Source of the DNA: an uncultured Bacteroidota bacterium
Lineage (GTDB): Bacteria; Bacteroidota; Bacteroidia; B-17B0; Aurantibacillaceae
Assembly: GCA_937873155.1 (NCBI GenBank)
Contig: CALMVZ010000012.1
Span: 350,333-414,332 of the forward strand
Length of the DNA: 64,000 nt
Direction: 5' to 3'
Part shown: piece after piece, positions 18,595 to 26,988 of the stretch
Numbering within the stretch: the first letter of the stretch is position 1
Layout: each line of letters begins with the position of its first letter
Translations under genes and position numbers: made by a program
The notes under the pieces: generated by a model
Seen by the model: only the letters and a program-made list of their open reading frames with translations
Told to the model about the DNA's origin: nothing
Database searches by the model: none

Positions 18595-19544
18595 GATCCA
18601 AACTCACATATCTTTTGATTTTGATTACTGTGGTTGGTTTTTCGCAAACTTCCTCAATAAATGATGCGATAAAACGCGGAAGGGATTTCCTGAAACATAT
18701 TCAACGAACTGACGGTGCCATAGCAGACACTTCAAAAACTTTATTCGAGACATGGGAAACGGTTTTAGCTGCAACCGCTTTGTATGAAACGCAAAAGGAC
18801 ACCAACGAAGTTACATTTCAAAAAGCAGTAAATTTTTTAAGGCGTAATGAGAATGCCGATGGACTTATTTGTCACAACAGAAAATGTAAAGAAGCTTATT
18901 GTTTGGAAACTACTTCGCAGTATTTTTTGTTATTGATCAGGATCGGACTGAAAGAAAAAATAATCTCAAGATTAGAGATCATCAAAAAACTGCAAAAGCC
19001 AAGCGGCGAATGGGAAATTGGCAATCCGGATGTAAAAGAAATAAAAGATTTTCCTTCCGTTACAGCATTTATGTTACAATTATTTCAGGAGGCCGGGATA
19101 AAACCGAAATATGAGAAAGAAACTTATAAATGGCTCATCAGTAAACAAAATAAAGATGGAAGTTTTGGAAGCGCATGGGAATATTATGATTGTCCGCTTT
19201 ATGCACTTTGGCCTTTTATGAATATCAGTGCAAAAGAATTGATCGCTTCAAAAAAGAAAGCAGAGAATTTTATCCTGAAGAATAAACAAATGAACGGGAT
19301 CTGGAATTTTAAAACTCAGAAAGGCCCTTCCATGGAATTACAAACCGCATTAGTTCTTGCAGCAATGCAAAATAATTTAAACGACCGTAAGACGAGTACG
19401 CTTTTTCTCCTCAAATACCAACAAATGAATGGAAGCTGGAACGGGGGTCTTTTCCCGGTAAAAAGTGATTCGTATATCAAACATGAATACGTTTTTGCAA
19501 CTTCATTAAGTTTAATAGCTTTAGCATTGCAGCCCGGAAAATGA
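18591..19544 (+). CDS. Exported alpha/alpha-toroid (prenyltransferase/squalene-cyclase repeat) protein
   Basis: 317 residues, signal peptide ending near VVGFSQT, then repeats of the terpenoid-cyclase/prenyltransferase type: AVNFLRRNENADGLI, WLISKQNKDGSFGSAWEYY, FLLKYQQMNGSWNGG. The helical repeat and GSW/GSFG turns match the QW-like motif. I see no DxDD of squalene-hopene cyclases and no zinc site of protein prenyltransferases, and export makes a cytosolic cyclase unlikely. It may bind or modify an isoprenoid in the periplasm. Overlaps both neighbours by 4 bases. Confidence 0.7.
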   Translation: MRSKLTYLLILITVVGFSQTSSINDAIKRGRDFLKHIQRTDGAIADTSKTLFETWETVLAATALYETQKDTNEVTFQKAVNFLRRNENADGLICHNRKCKEAYCLETTSQYFLLLIRIGLKEKIISRLEIIKKLQKPSGEWEIGNPDVKEIKDFPSVTAFMLQLFQEAGIKPKYEKETYKWLISKQNKDGSFGSAWEYYDCPLYALWPFMNISAKELIASKKKAENFILKNKQMNGIWNFKTQKGPSMELQTALVLAAMQNNLNDRKTSTLFLLKYQQMNGSWNGGLFPVKSDSYIKHEYVFATSLSLIALALQPGK

Positions 19545-20500
19545 AAAACATTGCGGGCATACTACTCATTATCCTTGCAAGTTCATGTGCGACGCGACAA
19601 GCACTTCCCTCTGAAGTTGTTCTCTTCCCGAAACCCGGAGAGAATAAGATCTGGCTGATCAATACCATTGCAGAGGACTACCATTTTTGTTCGCTGATAA
19701 GTTTTGAAACTGCATCAACAAGAGAATACCTGACTTCTTTCGCGTGTCTTTGGTCAAAAAAAGATTCTGCTTATTATTACGGGATCAGAAGTACGAATAA
19801 AGCGACAGTTGCTCAACTAACAGAATTTCCGGTCTATCTTGATCTTTTAAAATCTGATTCGAGCTCTAACGAATGTAAATTAGTTGTATCGAGGAGAAAA
19901 ACAGTATGGAAAGGTGAATTGGGAGGAAAGGCTTCCAAAGTAAAAGTAAAATACAAAACACGATCAGATTTTCATCTTTTCCAAGTATCAGACCAACCAC
20001 AGGTTTGGACAACAGCTCCTCTTAATTCAATTTTAAGCCCGGTCGGTAAAGTGAAAACTGAAACAACTTCCATACTCTGCATGAGCGTTTTTAAAACCGA
20101 CAAAGATCTGATCGCGTTAGCAGCTAACGGAACATTAGTCTGGATGGACCTGGTCCTGGATGACGGAACACAATTTAATGGATTATTCAAAGTAAATGAA
20201 AAAACAACTTCTTTGATCGGCTATAGTATTAAAGATCCATCGCTTCAATATACCACAGATAAACGATTAGCCATAGAAGCGAAATATCACTGGAAAAGTA
20301 CGGCAAGCGGCAAATCCTATCCTTTAACCTATACGATACAATTTCCTAATACTAATAAAACAATTCATATCCGTCCGCTTCTTGAAAACCAGGAGATCAA
20401 TGCTAAAAAAAGTTCATTCTGGATGGGAGCTATAGAAGCTATTGATCCGGAAAAAAAAGTAAAGACCGGCAGCGGAAATATGTATATCTTCAATAAATAA
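19541..20500 (+). CDS. CrtC/AttH-like lipocalin-fold lipoprotein
   Basis: 319 residues. The N-terminus has a lipobox ASSC at residues 13-16, so the protein is lipid-anchored outside the cytoplasmic membrane. The C-terminal half resembles the AttH/CrtC (hydroxyneurosporene synthase-like) family: TLVWMDLVLDDGTQFNG, GKSYPLTYTIQFP and a closing SSFWMGAIEAID...GSGNMYI segment. That family includes a carotenoid hydratase and tocopherol-cyclase-type enzymes, which act on isoprenoid substrates. Its presence beside UbiA and a toroid protein is consistent with a pathway on one isoprenoid compound. Function is inferred from fold only. Confidence 0.6.
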   Translation: MKNIAGILLIILASSCATRQALPSEVVLFPKPGENKIWLINTIAEDYHFCSLISFETASTREYLTSFACLWSKKDSAYYYGIRSTNKATVAQLTEFPVYLDLLKSDSSSNECKLVVSRRKTVWKGELGGKASKVKVKYKTRSDFHLFQVSDQPQVWTTAPLNSILSPVGKVKTETTSILCMSVFKTDKDLIALAANGTLVWMDLVLDDGTQFNGLFKVNEKTTSLIGYSIKDPSLQYTTDKRLAIEAKYHWKSTASGKSYPLTYTIQFPNTNKTIHIRPLLENQEINAKKSSFWMGAIEAIDPEKKVKTGSGNMYIFNK

Positions 20501-20501
20501 A

Positions 20502-21761
20502 TTGAATAAACTTCAGAACATATTTATTTCTATCGTTAATAAAATTGAAAACAACGATACACCTTTCCGCCGGTATATATTTTTATTCTTTGCTATTCTT
20601 GTTTTACGACTTGCATTAGAGTTCTTTTCGAGCGGGAGGCTCTTTACTTTTTTTGACATCATGCACATCGGGATGTGGTTTGTCTTTATTGTACTGACCT
20701 TTTTATTGCAGCTGCATTTATTCTCAGGCGAAGATCTTATCAAAGTAGCTAAATTGGTTATTACATGTTTTACTATAGCACTCACCGCCCCTATCATTGA
20801 TATTCTGGTTTCATGGGGACAAAGTGCTAAAATGAATTATCTGAGCATAAATTCTGTGGAAGATATCTTCTGGTCGTACATAACAATTGGCGGATCAAGT
20901 TTAACACGGGGTGCTACTTTAGGAATAAGGATAGAGATTATTTTGTTAGTGATCGCCTGTTTCAATTATGTATACACAAAACGGAGCAGTATAACACGGG
21001 GAGTCATTGCTTCAATTTGTATTTATACCATTTTGTTTTTATCAGGCGCTATTCCTTATTTCCTTGGCAAGATCGTTAACTATTTTCAATTGCAGTATGG
21101 TCCCGATGATCAATCTACCTTACTTTTATTACTCACGTTAAACCTGTTCCTTCTCTTTGTTTTTGCCTGGAGAAAAAACGGTTCGCGTATTAGGGAATTA
21201 TTAAAACAAGCCCCATGGGGAAGCATTCTTAACATTACACCATTATTTTTTGCCGGAGCGATACTTGCCCTGAAAAATTATCCCGGTAACTGGAAATTAG
21301 ATCCCACTACCCTCTTTTGGTTTCCTTTGCTATTTGCTCTCTCTTTTTGTTTCGTAGTTCTTTATTCACTCAAAAAAACTAAAACAGGTACAAATTTTAA
21401 TTGGGAGAACGGCATATTATTTCTTTTGATACTCATCAGCTCTCTTATCTCAACACGTACTTTTTTTTCTGCAATGTTGATCTGGGGACTTCTTTTTTTA
21501 TTGTATGAACCGCCTTTATCACTTGTTAAAATTCCATTTCTCAACAACTTATTAAAAGCTATGACCGCACTTGCCATTGCGTTTTTAGGCTTTACAACTT
21601 TCGGAGCGCCAATGATTGGTTTTCCTTCAAAATGGATTCTGGGCGTTCTAATAATAGGTTTCATTGAGGGAACCGTTATCAATTATGTTAAAACCGAAAA
21701 GCGTCAGTGGTTTGCGCTTGCATTTCTTCCTATAAGCATACTTTTACTCTTCCTTATTTAA
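20502..21761 (+). CDS. Polytopic membrane protein with a degenerate UbiA-like C-terminal half
   Basis: Starts at TTG (20502), one base after the previous stop. 419 residues with about ten hydrophobic helices. Residues about 335-385, with YEPPLSLVKIPFLNNLLKA followed by LGFTTFGAPMIGFPSKW, align by eye with YSCPPLRLKRVPFLAKF and GFTIIGGDPSEFPITW in the UbiA gene of this operon, implying a shared fold. Neither Asp-rich motif is visible, so it is probably not a transferase itself. It could be a partner or carrier of the same lipid. The N-terminal half, with HIGMWFVFIVLTFLLQ, is not recognised. Confidence 0.6.
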   Translation: MNKLQNIFISIVNKIENNDTPFRRYIFLFFAILVLRLALEFFSSGRLFTFFDIMHIGMWFVFIVLTFLLQLHLFSGEDLIKVAKLVITCFTIALTAPIIDILVSWGQSAKMNYLSINSVEDIFWSYITIGGSSLTRGATLGIRIEIILLVIACFNYVYTKRSSITRGVIASICIYTILFLSGAIPYFLGKIVNYFQLQYGPDDQSTLLLLLTLNLFLLFVFAWRKNGSRIRELLKQAPWGSILNITPLFFAGAILALKNYPGNWKLDPTTLFWFPLLFALSFCFVVLYSLKKTKTGTNFNWENGILFLLILISSLISTRTFFSAMLIWGLLFLLYEPPLSLVKIPFLNNLLKAMTALAIAFLGFTTFGAPMIGFPSKWILGVLIIGFIEGTVINYVKTEKRQWFALAFLPISILLLFLI

Positions 21762-21794
21762 ATCTTTATTTTCATCAAAATAAGAAGAAGCTTG

Positions 21795-21825
21795 TTTGGC
21801 TCCTTCCCAAAATTCCGTATCTTCA
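21795..21825 (+). promoter_or_regulatory. Putative promoter
   Basis: TTTG at 21795-21798 and TATCTTCA at 21818-21825 are exactly 19 bases apart, the canonical Bacteroidota spacing; two bases of the -7 box deviate. It precedes the ATG at 21837 and supports that start over the upstream in-frame ATG at 21792. Confidence 0.45.
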
Positions 21826-21836
21826 TACAGCTAAAA

Positions 21837-23120
21837 ATGTTTTTCAAAAAACATACCCAGTTATTCTTCACAGCAATTACTCTTATTTGTTGTGTTACTT
21901 CGTATTCCCAGGTTACAACATGGTCGGTGAATTTTAATAATGGCTGTGCTGCTAACTGTCTTGCCACAACCTATGGTGGATGGACAGTTGTGAATAATGA
22001 TGGTGGCATAAGCGGAGCGGCCTCAAACAATTGGTTCGTAAGTTGTGCTGAAGAAGGCATTACCCCTCCCGGTTGCGGAAGCACTTGCATCAACGATCAG
22101 TGTTTGCACCTTGGCGCCAATGCTGGTGCCGGCGGAGATATGGGTGCAAGTTTTAATGAAACAGGTGCAACAAATGCTACTTATAAAATGGCTGTTTCTC
22201 CTGTTATCAATTTAACCGGTGTTACTACAAATACATTACAATTCGATTATATCGCTTTTGGAAGCGCAGGTTGTTCCGACGATAGAGCGCAATTGCGTTT
22301 GAGTGCAGATGGCGGTGCAACCTGGCCTGTTGGCTGGCAATATTGTTTAACCAGTGTTTGCTGCGGGGCGTGTAATGGTTATAGCCAGGGACAATGGACA
22401 TTGTACTCTATCGTGTTACCTGCAGCTTTTGATAACAATCCTAATGTAAGAGTTGGTTTTCACTGGAGAAATAATGGTAATGGTGCGGGCACAGATCCTT
22501 CAGTTGCAATTGACGATGCAAGGATACTCTCACCTGTGATCTTACCTCTTACATTATTAGAATTTAAGTCAGGGAAAGAAAATGGGAACACGAATGTGAA
22601 ATGGGTAACCGCTTCTGAAAAGAATTTCTCACACTTCGAATTACAAAAATCTACTGACGCAAAAACATTTAATTCCATTGGAACTATTAATGGAAAAGGC
22701 CAGGGCAACGGAAAGTCACATTATAATTTTGTTGACAAAGAAAAGAATACGGAGACCGTTTACTACCGCTTAAAAATGATCGATAAAGATCAAACCTTTT
22801 CCATGTCGAAGATCATTAGCGAAGGTGCAGGTAAAGAGGGTGCCGGAGGTATTTCAATAACATCTCAAGCCGTGAATAACGACCAGTTGAATATTTATAT
22901 GAATTCAGGTTCTGTTACCCAGGTCATTATAGAAATATATGATACAAGGGGCAAACAAATGCTTCAGGTGGAAGACCGGAAATTATATCCCGGTGATAAT
23001 ACTGTAAGTGTGAACATTACCAATTTAGCACCTGCCGTTTACTTCCTGAAAGTGAGTCCCGTAGCTGAAGGTAAAGCCCGGCCCGGTTTTGTTGTACAAA
23101 AATTCGCCCTTACCAAATAA
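21837..23120 (+). CDS. Secreted cysteine-rich surface protein with T9SS-like C-terminus
   Basis: From the ATG at 21837 (MFFKKHTQLFF) the signal peptide ends at SYSQ. Residues about 20-245 form a jelly-roll-like module rich in Cys (NNGCAANC, CGSTCINDQC, CLTSVCCGACNGY) ending in VAIDDARIL. Residues about 250-345 look like a second beta domain (WVTASEKNFSHFELQKSTDA, a pattern frequent just before sorting domains). The last 80 residues, with IIEIYDTRGKQML and LAPAVYFLKV, look like a divergent T9SS sorting domain lacking YPNP. Likely a surface adhesin or binding protein; the ligand is unknown. Confidence 0.75.
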   Translation: MFFKKHTQLFFTAITLICCVTSYSQVTTWSVNFNNGCAANCLATTYGGWTVVNNDGGISGAASNNWFVSCAEEGITPPGCGSTCINDQCLHLGANAGAGGDMGASFNETGATNATYKMAVSPVINLTGVTTNTLQFDYIAFGSAGCSDDRAQLRLSADGGATWPVGWQYCLTSVCCGACNGYSQGQWTLYSIVLPAAFDNNPNVRVGFHWRNNGNGAGTDPSVAIDDARILSPVILPLTLLEFKSGKENGNTNVKWVTASEKNFSHFELQKSTDAKTFNSIGTINGKGQGNGKSHYNFVDKEKNTETVYYRLKMIDKDQTFSMSKIISEGAGKEGAGGISITSQAVNNDQLNIYMNSGSVTQVIIEIYDTRGKQMLQVEDRKLYPGDNTVSVNITNLAPAVYFLKVSPVAEGKARPGFVVQKFALTK

Positions 23121-23132
23121 GTATATCTTTTT

Positions 23133-23158
23133 CGCATAATAAATCTTATTTTTATGCG
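23133..23158 (+). terminator. Hairpin, possible weak terminator
   Basis: CGCATAA pairs with TTATGCG across a 12-base loop, 13 bases after the stop at 23120. Only a short T-rich tail follows, so read-through into porQ is possible. A TATTTTTA box inside it (23147) could serve as a -7 element for porQ. Confidence 0.4.
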
Positions 23159-23170
23159 TTTATAGTATAA

Positions 23171-24271
23171 TTGAAAAAAGGTCTGCTCATATTCTTATCG
23201 GTTTTATCGGTTCTTTCCGTTGCCCAGGTAGGCGGGCCAACCACTTACCGTTTTCTTGAGATCCCGATGCCTGCAAGGGCTGCGGCTTTAGGAGGCAACA
23301 GCATGTGTATCTGGGGAGATGATATCAATCTTTATTATAGCAACCCTGCTCTTTTGCATAAAGGCTGCGTTAAACAAGTTGCATTAAATTACAACAATTA
23401 CATTGCCGACATGAACTTCGGGAATGTAGCTTATGCCCATCATGTAGATAAAATAGGAACTTTCGCTGGCGGCATCCAATTCTTCGATTATGGAAAATTT
23501 GACAGACGTGATGAATATGATGTGAATGAAGGAACATTCCGTGCAGCTGATTATTCTTTGAACTTAACTTTTGCGCGCCGTTTAAAAGATACAAGCTTCA
23601 GCTTTGGCGCTACTTTAAAAACTATCTATTCGCATTACGATGTTTACAGGTCTTTCGGGAACGCTGTTGATCTTGGGATCACCTGGGCGAATAAGAATGG
23701 TTTCACTGCTTCAGCAGTAATAAAAAATGTTGGTGTGATCTGGAAACCATACGATAAAACTAACGACACCATAAAATTACCGGTGACCACCCAGATCGGT
23801 TTTAGTTACAAAGTAAAAAAAGCGCCTTTCCGTTTAATTTTTGTTTATGATAATTTGCGTAAATGGGACCTTACCTATACAAGTCTGATCGCAGAACCTG
23901 AAGAAACTACTTTATTTGGTGAGAAGCCGAAAGAAAAAACAAAATGGCAGAATTTCAGCGATGACGTTAAAAAAGGCGGCGATAAATTAGGCAGGCATAT
24001 GATCTTTGGCCTTGAAGTTCTTTTAACTAAAAATTTCAATATCCGTGTTGGTTACAATTACCGTTTGCATAAAGAAATGATGTTACCGGATAAACGTACA
24101 GCAAGCGGCTTGACTTTTGGTTTTGGATTTAAGATCAACCGTTTTGGTTTAAGTTACGGTTACCAAAAATACAGTATCAATGGTGTATCAAGCACCATCG
24201 GCATCACAACTCATCTGGGTGCCTATACAAAACGCGTGAGAACTCCGGAAGCGGAGACTCCGGTTCAGTAA
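23171..24271 (+). CDS. porQ: Type IX secretion system protein PorQ
   Basis: Starts at TTG (23171). 366 residues: signal peptide to SVAQ, then the PorV/PorQ family opening TTYRFLEIPMPARAAALGGN and DDINLYYSNPALL, followed by alternating strands of a FadL-type outer-membrane barrel ending in FGLSYGYQKYSINGVSSTIG. PorQ is needed for T9SS cargo modification and release with PorU, PorV and PorZ. It fits the several T9SS cargo proteins in this window. No other T9SS core gene is adjacent. Confidence 0.85.
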   Translation: MKKGLLIFLSVLSVLSVAQVGGPTTYRFLEIPMPARAAALGGNSMCIWGDDINLYYSNPALLHKGCVKQVALNYNNYIADMNFGNVAYAHHVDKIGTFAGGIQFFDYGKFDRRDEYDVNEGTFRAADYSLNLTFARRLKDTSFSFGATLKTIYSHYDVYRSFGNAVDLGITWANKNGFTASAVIKNVGVIWKPYDKTNDTIKLPVTTQIGFSYKVKKAPFRLIFVYDNLRKWDLTYTSLIAEPEETTLFGEKPKEKTKWQNFSDDVKKGGDKLGRHMIFGLEVLLTKNFNIRVGYNYRLHKEMMLPDKRTASGLTFGFGFKINRFGLSYGYQKYSINGVSSTIGITTHLGAYTKRVRTPEAETPVQ

Positions 24272-24302
24272 GCGATCTTCTCCTTTGACACTTTATAGAA
24301 AA

Positions 24303-24464
24303 ATGAGTAGATTTGATCCTACCCATAGGATGATAAAACATCATCCAATCTTGCAAAAACAGCAGGATTGGATGAATAAAATTCAGTCTATATGGGAGTT
24401 AGCTGCAACAAAGGCAGAGAGTCAACCAAATAAGACTCACGTTACTAAAAAAAGCGCGCCTTGA
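24303..24464 (+). CDS. Small ORF, 53 residues
   Basis: ATG at 24303 to TGA at 24464. The product begins MSRFDPTHRMIKHH and contains IQSIWELAATKAES with a basic C-terminus. No signal peptide, no family recognised. Its 3' end overlaps the terminator hairpin of the HipA pair. It could be a small real gene of the accessory island or chance. Confidence 0.35.
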   Translation: MSRFDPTHRMIKHHPILQKQQDWMNKIQSIWELAATKAESQPNKTHVTKKSAP

Positions 24465-24480
24465 TTTCCTCAAAACGCGC
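24447..24480 (-). terminator. Terminator of the HipA-like operon
   Basis: GCGCG (24454-24458) pairs with CGCGC (24476-24480) with an inner TTGA/TCAA pair; the A-run at 24447-24453 is a T-run for minus-strand transcripts. It lies 17 bases past the stop of the HipA N-domain gene. Confidence 0.6.
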
Positions 24481-24496
24481 AATAATTACCACAGAC

Positions 24497-24901
24497 TTAT
24501 TGAATGACTAATTCGTATGGATTCGAGATTGTCTTTTGACCAAAACGCTTTAACAATGAAACTTCATTTTCTTGATCAATATGTTCCTTCTTAATTATTT
24601 CCTGAACTGCAGGTTGTTTAAGTCCTGGAATACGAATACGAAAAAAGGGCCATAAGGTTTTTTCTCGATATACCTTATCTAAATCTGGAAATCCAGTTAT
24701 CCGATTATAATCCTTTCGTTTCTTAAATTCTTCTGAATATCGAAATTCCCACACACCATTTTCGCAATGGAGTATTCCAATCGTAATATTGTCGACTGTA
24801 AGAACAAAAGTAGCGTTCTCTTCTAAAGGCAAATGAGTTTCCAAGTCCTCGTCTCCTTTACTGAACCAGCTTTTTATTTTCTTTTGAATTTTATCTAACA
24901 T
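24497..24901 (-). CDS. HipA N-terminal-domain protein
   Basis: 134 residues similar to the stand-alone HipA N-terminal (Couple_hipA-type) proteins: VLTVDNITIGILHCENGVWEFRYSEEFKK followed by FPDLDKVYREKTLWPFFRIRIPG. In split HipA systems this domain is separate from the kinase and can act as antitoxin or lid. Here it follows the kinase gene, one base after its stop. The 30-residue Lys/Glu-rich start is not part of the domain. Confidence 0.75.
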   Translation of the reverse strand: MLDKIQKKIKSWFSKGDEDLETHLPLEENATFVLTVDNITIGILHCENGVWEFRYSEEFKKRKDYNRITGFPDLDKVYREKTLWPFFRIRIPGLKQPAVQEIIKKEHIDQENEVSLLKRFGQKTISNPYELVIQ

Positions 24902-24902
24902 A

Positions 24903-25913
24903 TTAAATTTCTCTTATTTTTTTAAATCTACTTCTTACTATTATTTCTGTCAAGCTTCCTCTTTCAGGAATAAAGAAAGGGAAAAACTCTCTCTTTAACA
25001 TCACTATCACTTTATCCTCATTTTCAACTGAAGATAATTCGTTAACGATTTTCTCATACTCCTTATTTTCATGTTTAACATATTTTACAAGGTCGAAATG
25101 GTTTGCTTCCTTATTGTTCTCAATACTAATTCGAGGACAAGCTCCTTCTATATAGTTCGTAATCTTGTTACTCCCTCCTACATGAGATTTATAAGTAGCA
25201 ATAATGTTCTCATCGCTAAAATTCCATAACAAACCACGTGCCGAGTCATATATAGGTGCCAATTTAAGCGGTTTATGTGTCTTTTTCTTATTATCAATTA
25301 CACCCCAGTTATAAAAGTGTCTGTCATTATTTCCGACCAATGCGTCAAATGTAATCATTCTCACCAAGTCTTGTACAATATGATCGTGACAATGAGAAAA
25401 TACTGCAGTAATTGCTTCTTTGATAAATTCAAAAGTAAACAAATCACGAGCAGTAGACTTACTTTCCGCTATCTGCTTAGCCATATCAACATCACCTAAA
25501 TGCTCACCACAAATCTCAGCGCCATGAACTAATTTCTGATTCTTATTCAAAAAATATTTACTCAAAAATCTTATCTGTCCATTTCCCTTGACAAGTTTAA
25601 CCTCATTCATCACCAGTCCCATCTCTTCTCCGATCCTATTAATCATATATTCTATAACAGACTCATGCGGATACCATTTTTCTGCTGTTTTCGCAATATA
25701 TGAAAACCAAGACTTCGGGTTTTTTCTTCTTACACCACTTTCTTCTTGATAAAAATATGCGCCAATGAATTGTTTCGGTGCATCGCCATCCAATGGTCTA
25801 TCAATAATGAAATAATCCTTTTCTTTTAATACTGGTATTAACTTCTCATTTTGTAATCTTCCAGAATCATTTATCGAAGCTTCGACCCTTAACTTACCCT
25901 GCAAATTACTCAT
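24903..25913 (-). CDS. HipA-like serine/threonine kinase, C-terminal domain
   Basis: 336 residues. KSWFSYIAKTAEKWYPHESVIEYM contains the likely ATP-contact lysine and the segment before the HipA fold core; VGNNDRHFYNWGVI (about residues 193-206) is the HipA catalytic loop (Asp and Asn) and LAPIYDSARGLLWN the metal-binding Asp motif. HipA kinases phosphorylate translation factors such as GltX and cause growth arrest. No HTH (HipB) gene is adjacent, so regulation differs from classical HipBA. The region is AT-rich and lies in an island with repeats, suggesting acquisition. Confidence 0.78.
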   Translation of the reverse strand: MSNLQGKLRVEASINDSGRLQNEKLIPVLKEKDYFIIDRPLDGDAPKQFIGAYFYQEESGVRRKNPKSWFSYIAKTAEKWYPHESVIEYMINRIGEEMGLVMNEVKLVKGNGQIRFLSKYFLNKNQKLVHGAEICGEHLGDVDMAKQIAESKSTARDLFTFEFIKEAITAVFSHCHDHIVQDLVRMITFDALVGNNDRHFYNWGVIDNKKKTHKPLKLAPIYDSARGLLWNFSDENIIATYKSHVGGSNKITNYIEGACPRISIENNKEANHFDLVKYVKHENKEYEKIVNELSSVENEDKVIVMLKREFFPFFIPERGSLTEIIVRSRFKKIREI

Positions 25914-26059
25914 AAACTATAATGACAAAGTTACAAAAAAATACAAATTTTCTTACATTTTTTTCTTCGGACAATTGCACTTATCATCAGGTATTTAACT
26001 TAAAATATCTTAAAGCGGACACTTATGCAATGCGTAAACTGGATAGCCTTTGCAGACAG

Positions 26060-26246
26060 CTAACACGGGGTAATGGCGACAATTTTTCCTTTGCGCCCGC
26101 ACGGGCATGGCGGGAAAAATTGCCTGCAGACGCAGAACTTTAAACGCCAGCCTTAAGAACGAGCTTCAAAATAAAATTATTATCTTTATTAAAGGGTTTC
26201 GTGGAAGCGCAAAGTAAAAACTGCTCCAGCCCCGAAAACGTTAGGC
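26060..26246. repeat. Foldable attC-like segment
   Basis: CTAAC-A-CGGGG (26060-26070) can pair with CCCCG-AAAAC-GTTAG (26230-26244), and GTTAGGC at 26240 fits the GTTRRRY core of integron attC sites. Inside, CAATTTTTCC (26080-26089) pairs with GGAAAAATTG (26113-26122) around a GCCCG-CA-CGGGC hairpin. Length (187 bases) is above usual attC sites and no integrase is in the window. Confidence 0.35.
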
Positions 26247-26376
26247 GTAAGCTAGATACTTAATGCAGTAGATTTAAGAAAGTTCTTTGCTTTACTTTCA
26301 ACTAACGGTCGGTAGACAGTATCGATCGAAATTGTTTTATAAAACTTGCTGGTATAAATTAAACCAAACGATAGTT

Positions 26377-26586
26377 CAGTAGTGTTTTAGCACAGTGTAG
26401 TAAGAAAGTTGCAATGTGCAGCAGCGTTTTAACAATGTTCAGTAGTGTTTTAACAATGTGCGGTAAGAAAGTTGCGATGTTTACTAGTGTTTTAACAATG
26501 TGTGGTAAGAAAGTTATGATGTTTAGCAGCGTTTTAACAATGTAGAGTAAGAAAGTTGCGATGTGCAGTAGTGTTTTAACAATGTG
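26377..26586. repeat. 21-bp minisatellite, ten units of two alternating types
   Basis: Ten exact 21-base periods. Type A contains AGTGTTTTAACAATGT, type B contains GGTAAGAAAGTTGCGATGT; the order is A B A A B A B A B A. On the minus strand the array is open and would encode heptads alternating xIVKTLL and xIATFLP within a 78-codon frame (26359-26595). It could be a coding heptad repeat or noncoding. Confidence 0.85.
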
Positions 26587-26988
26587 CAGCAGCATACTGT
26601 CATAGTTATCGTGTAAACACCGCTAGTTATTTAACATTTTTGAGAGTGTCCGGAAAACTGTGTAAATGAAATAACGCATTTTACCACGCGGAATTATAAC
26701 GTGAGACAGGCATTCATGTGCGCCTTTGAGAGCGCTTTGTACTTCCCACCTCGCCAATTAGTTTTATCGACGGAGTTAATGTGTTTCCGTGTGACACTAA
26801 CATTTTCAATAATTTAATTAATGCTCAAATAAAACGAACAAGTTAAAAGAACAGGCGGAAAGGCAACATTATCCTTCAATTTCCCAAATAATTTTTAATT
26901 TTACAATAAAACAACATGAATCTGAAAGTTTTGTGAAATACACAAAATATATTTTAAATGGAAAAGGTTTAGACGACAAATAAGAATT

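Larger units (their letters stand above)
25914..26988. other. Gene-poor 1.1 kb stretch with repeats
   Basis: No convincing gene. It holds a foldable attC-like segment (26060-26246), a 21-bp minisatellite (26377-26586) and, at 26643-26668, GTGTCCGGAAAACTGTGTAA..., which recalls the end of an IS256-type element but has no mate. The rest is AT-rich spacer up to the DUF4256 gene. Confidence 0.6.

Noticed and set aside
24497..25913. Complete HipBST or HipBA toxin-antitoxin system
   Set aside because: No HTH (HipB) gene is present next to the pair, and the order of the two genes is reversed.
25922..26143. 73-codon plus-strand frame before the attC-like site
   Set aside because: No family, low complexity start and it runs through the foldable repeat; likely chance.
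26377..26586. Possible CRISPR array
   Set aside because: The units are contiguous with no spacers and no cas gene is nearby; it is a tandem repeat.
26359..26595. 78-codon minus-strand frame over the minisatellite as a firm gene
   Set aside because: Openness follows from the 21-base period (another minus-strand frame is also open); no start signal. Kept only as a possibility in the repeat entry.
26643..26668. IS256-type insertion sequence end
   Set aside because: Only a short one-sided resemblance from memory; no second end, target duplication or transposase is visible.
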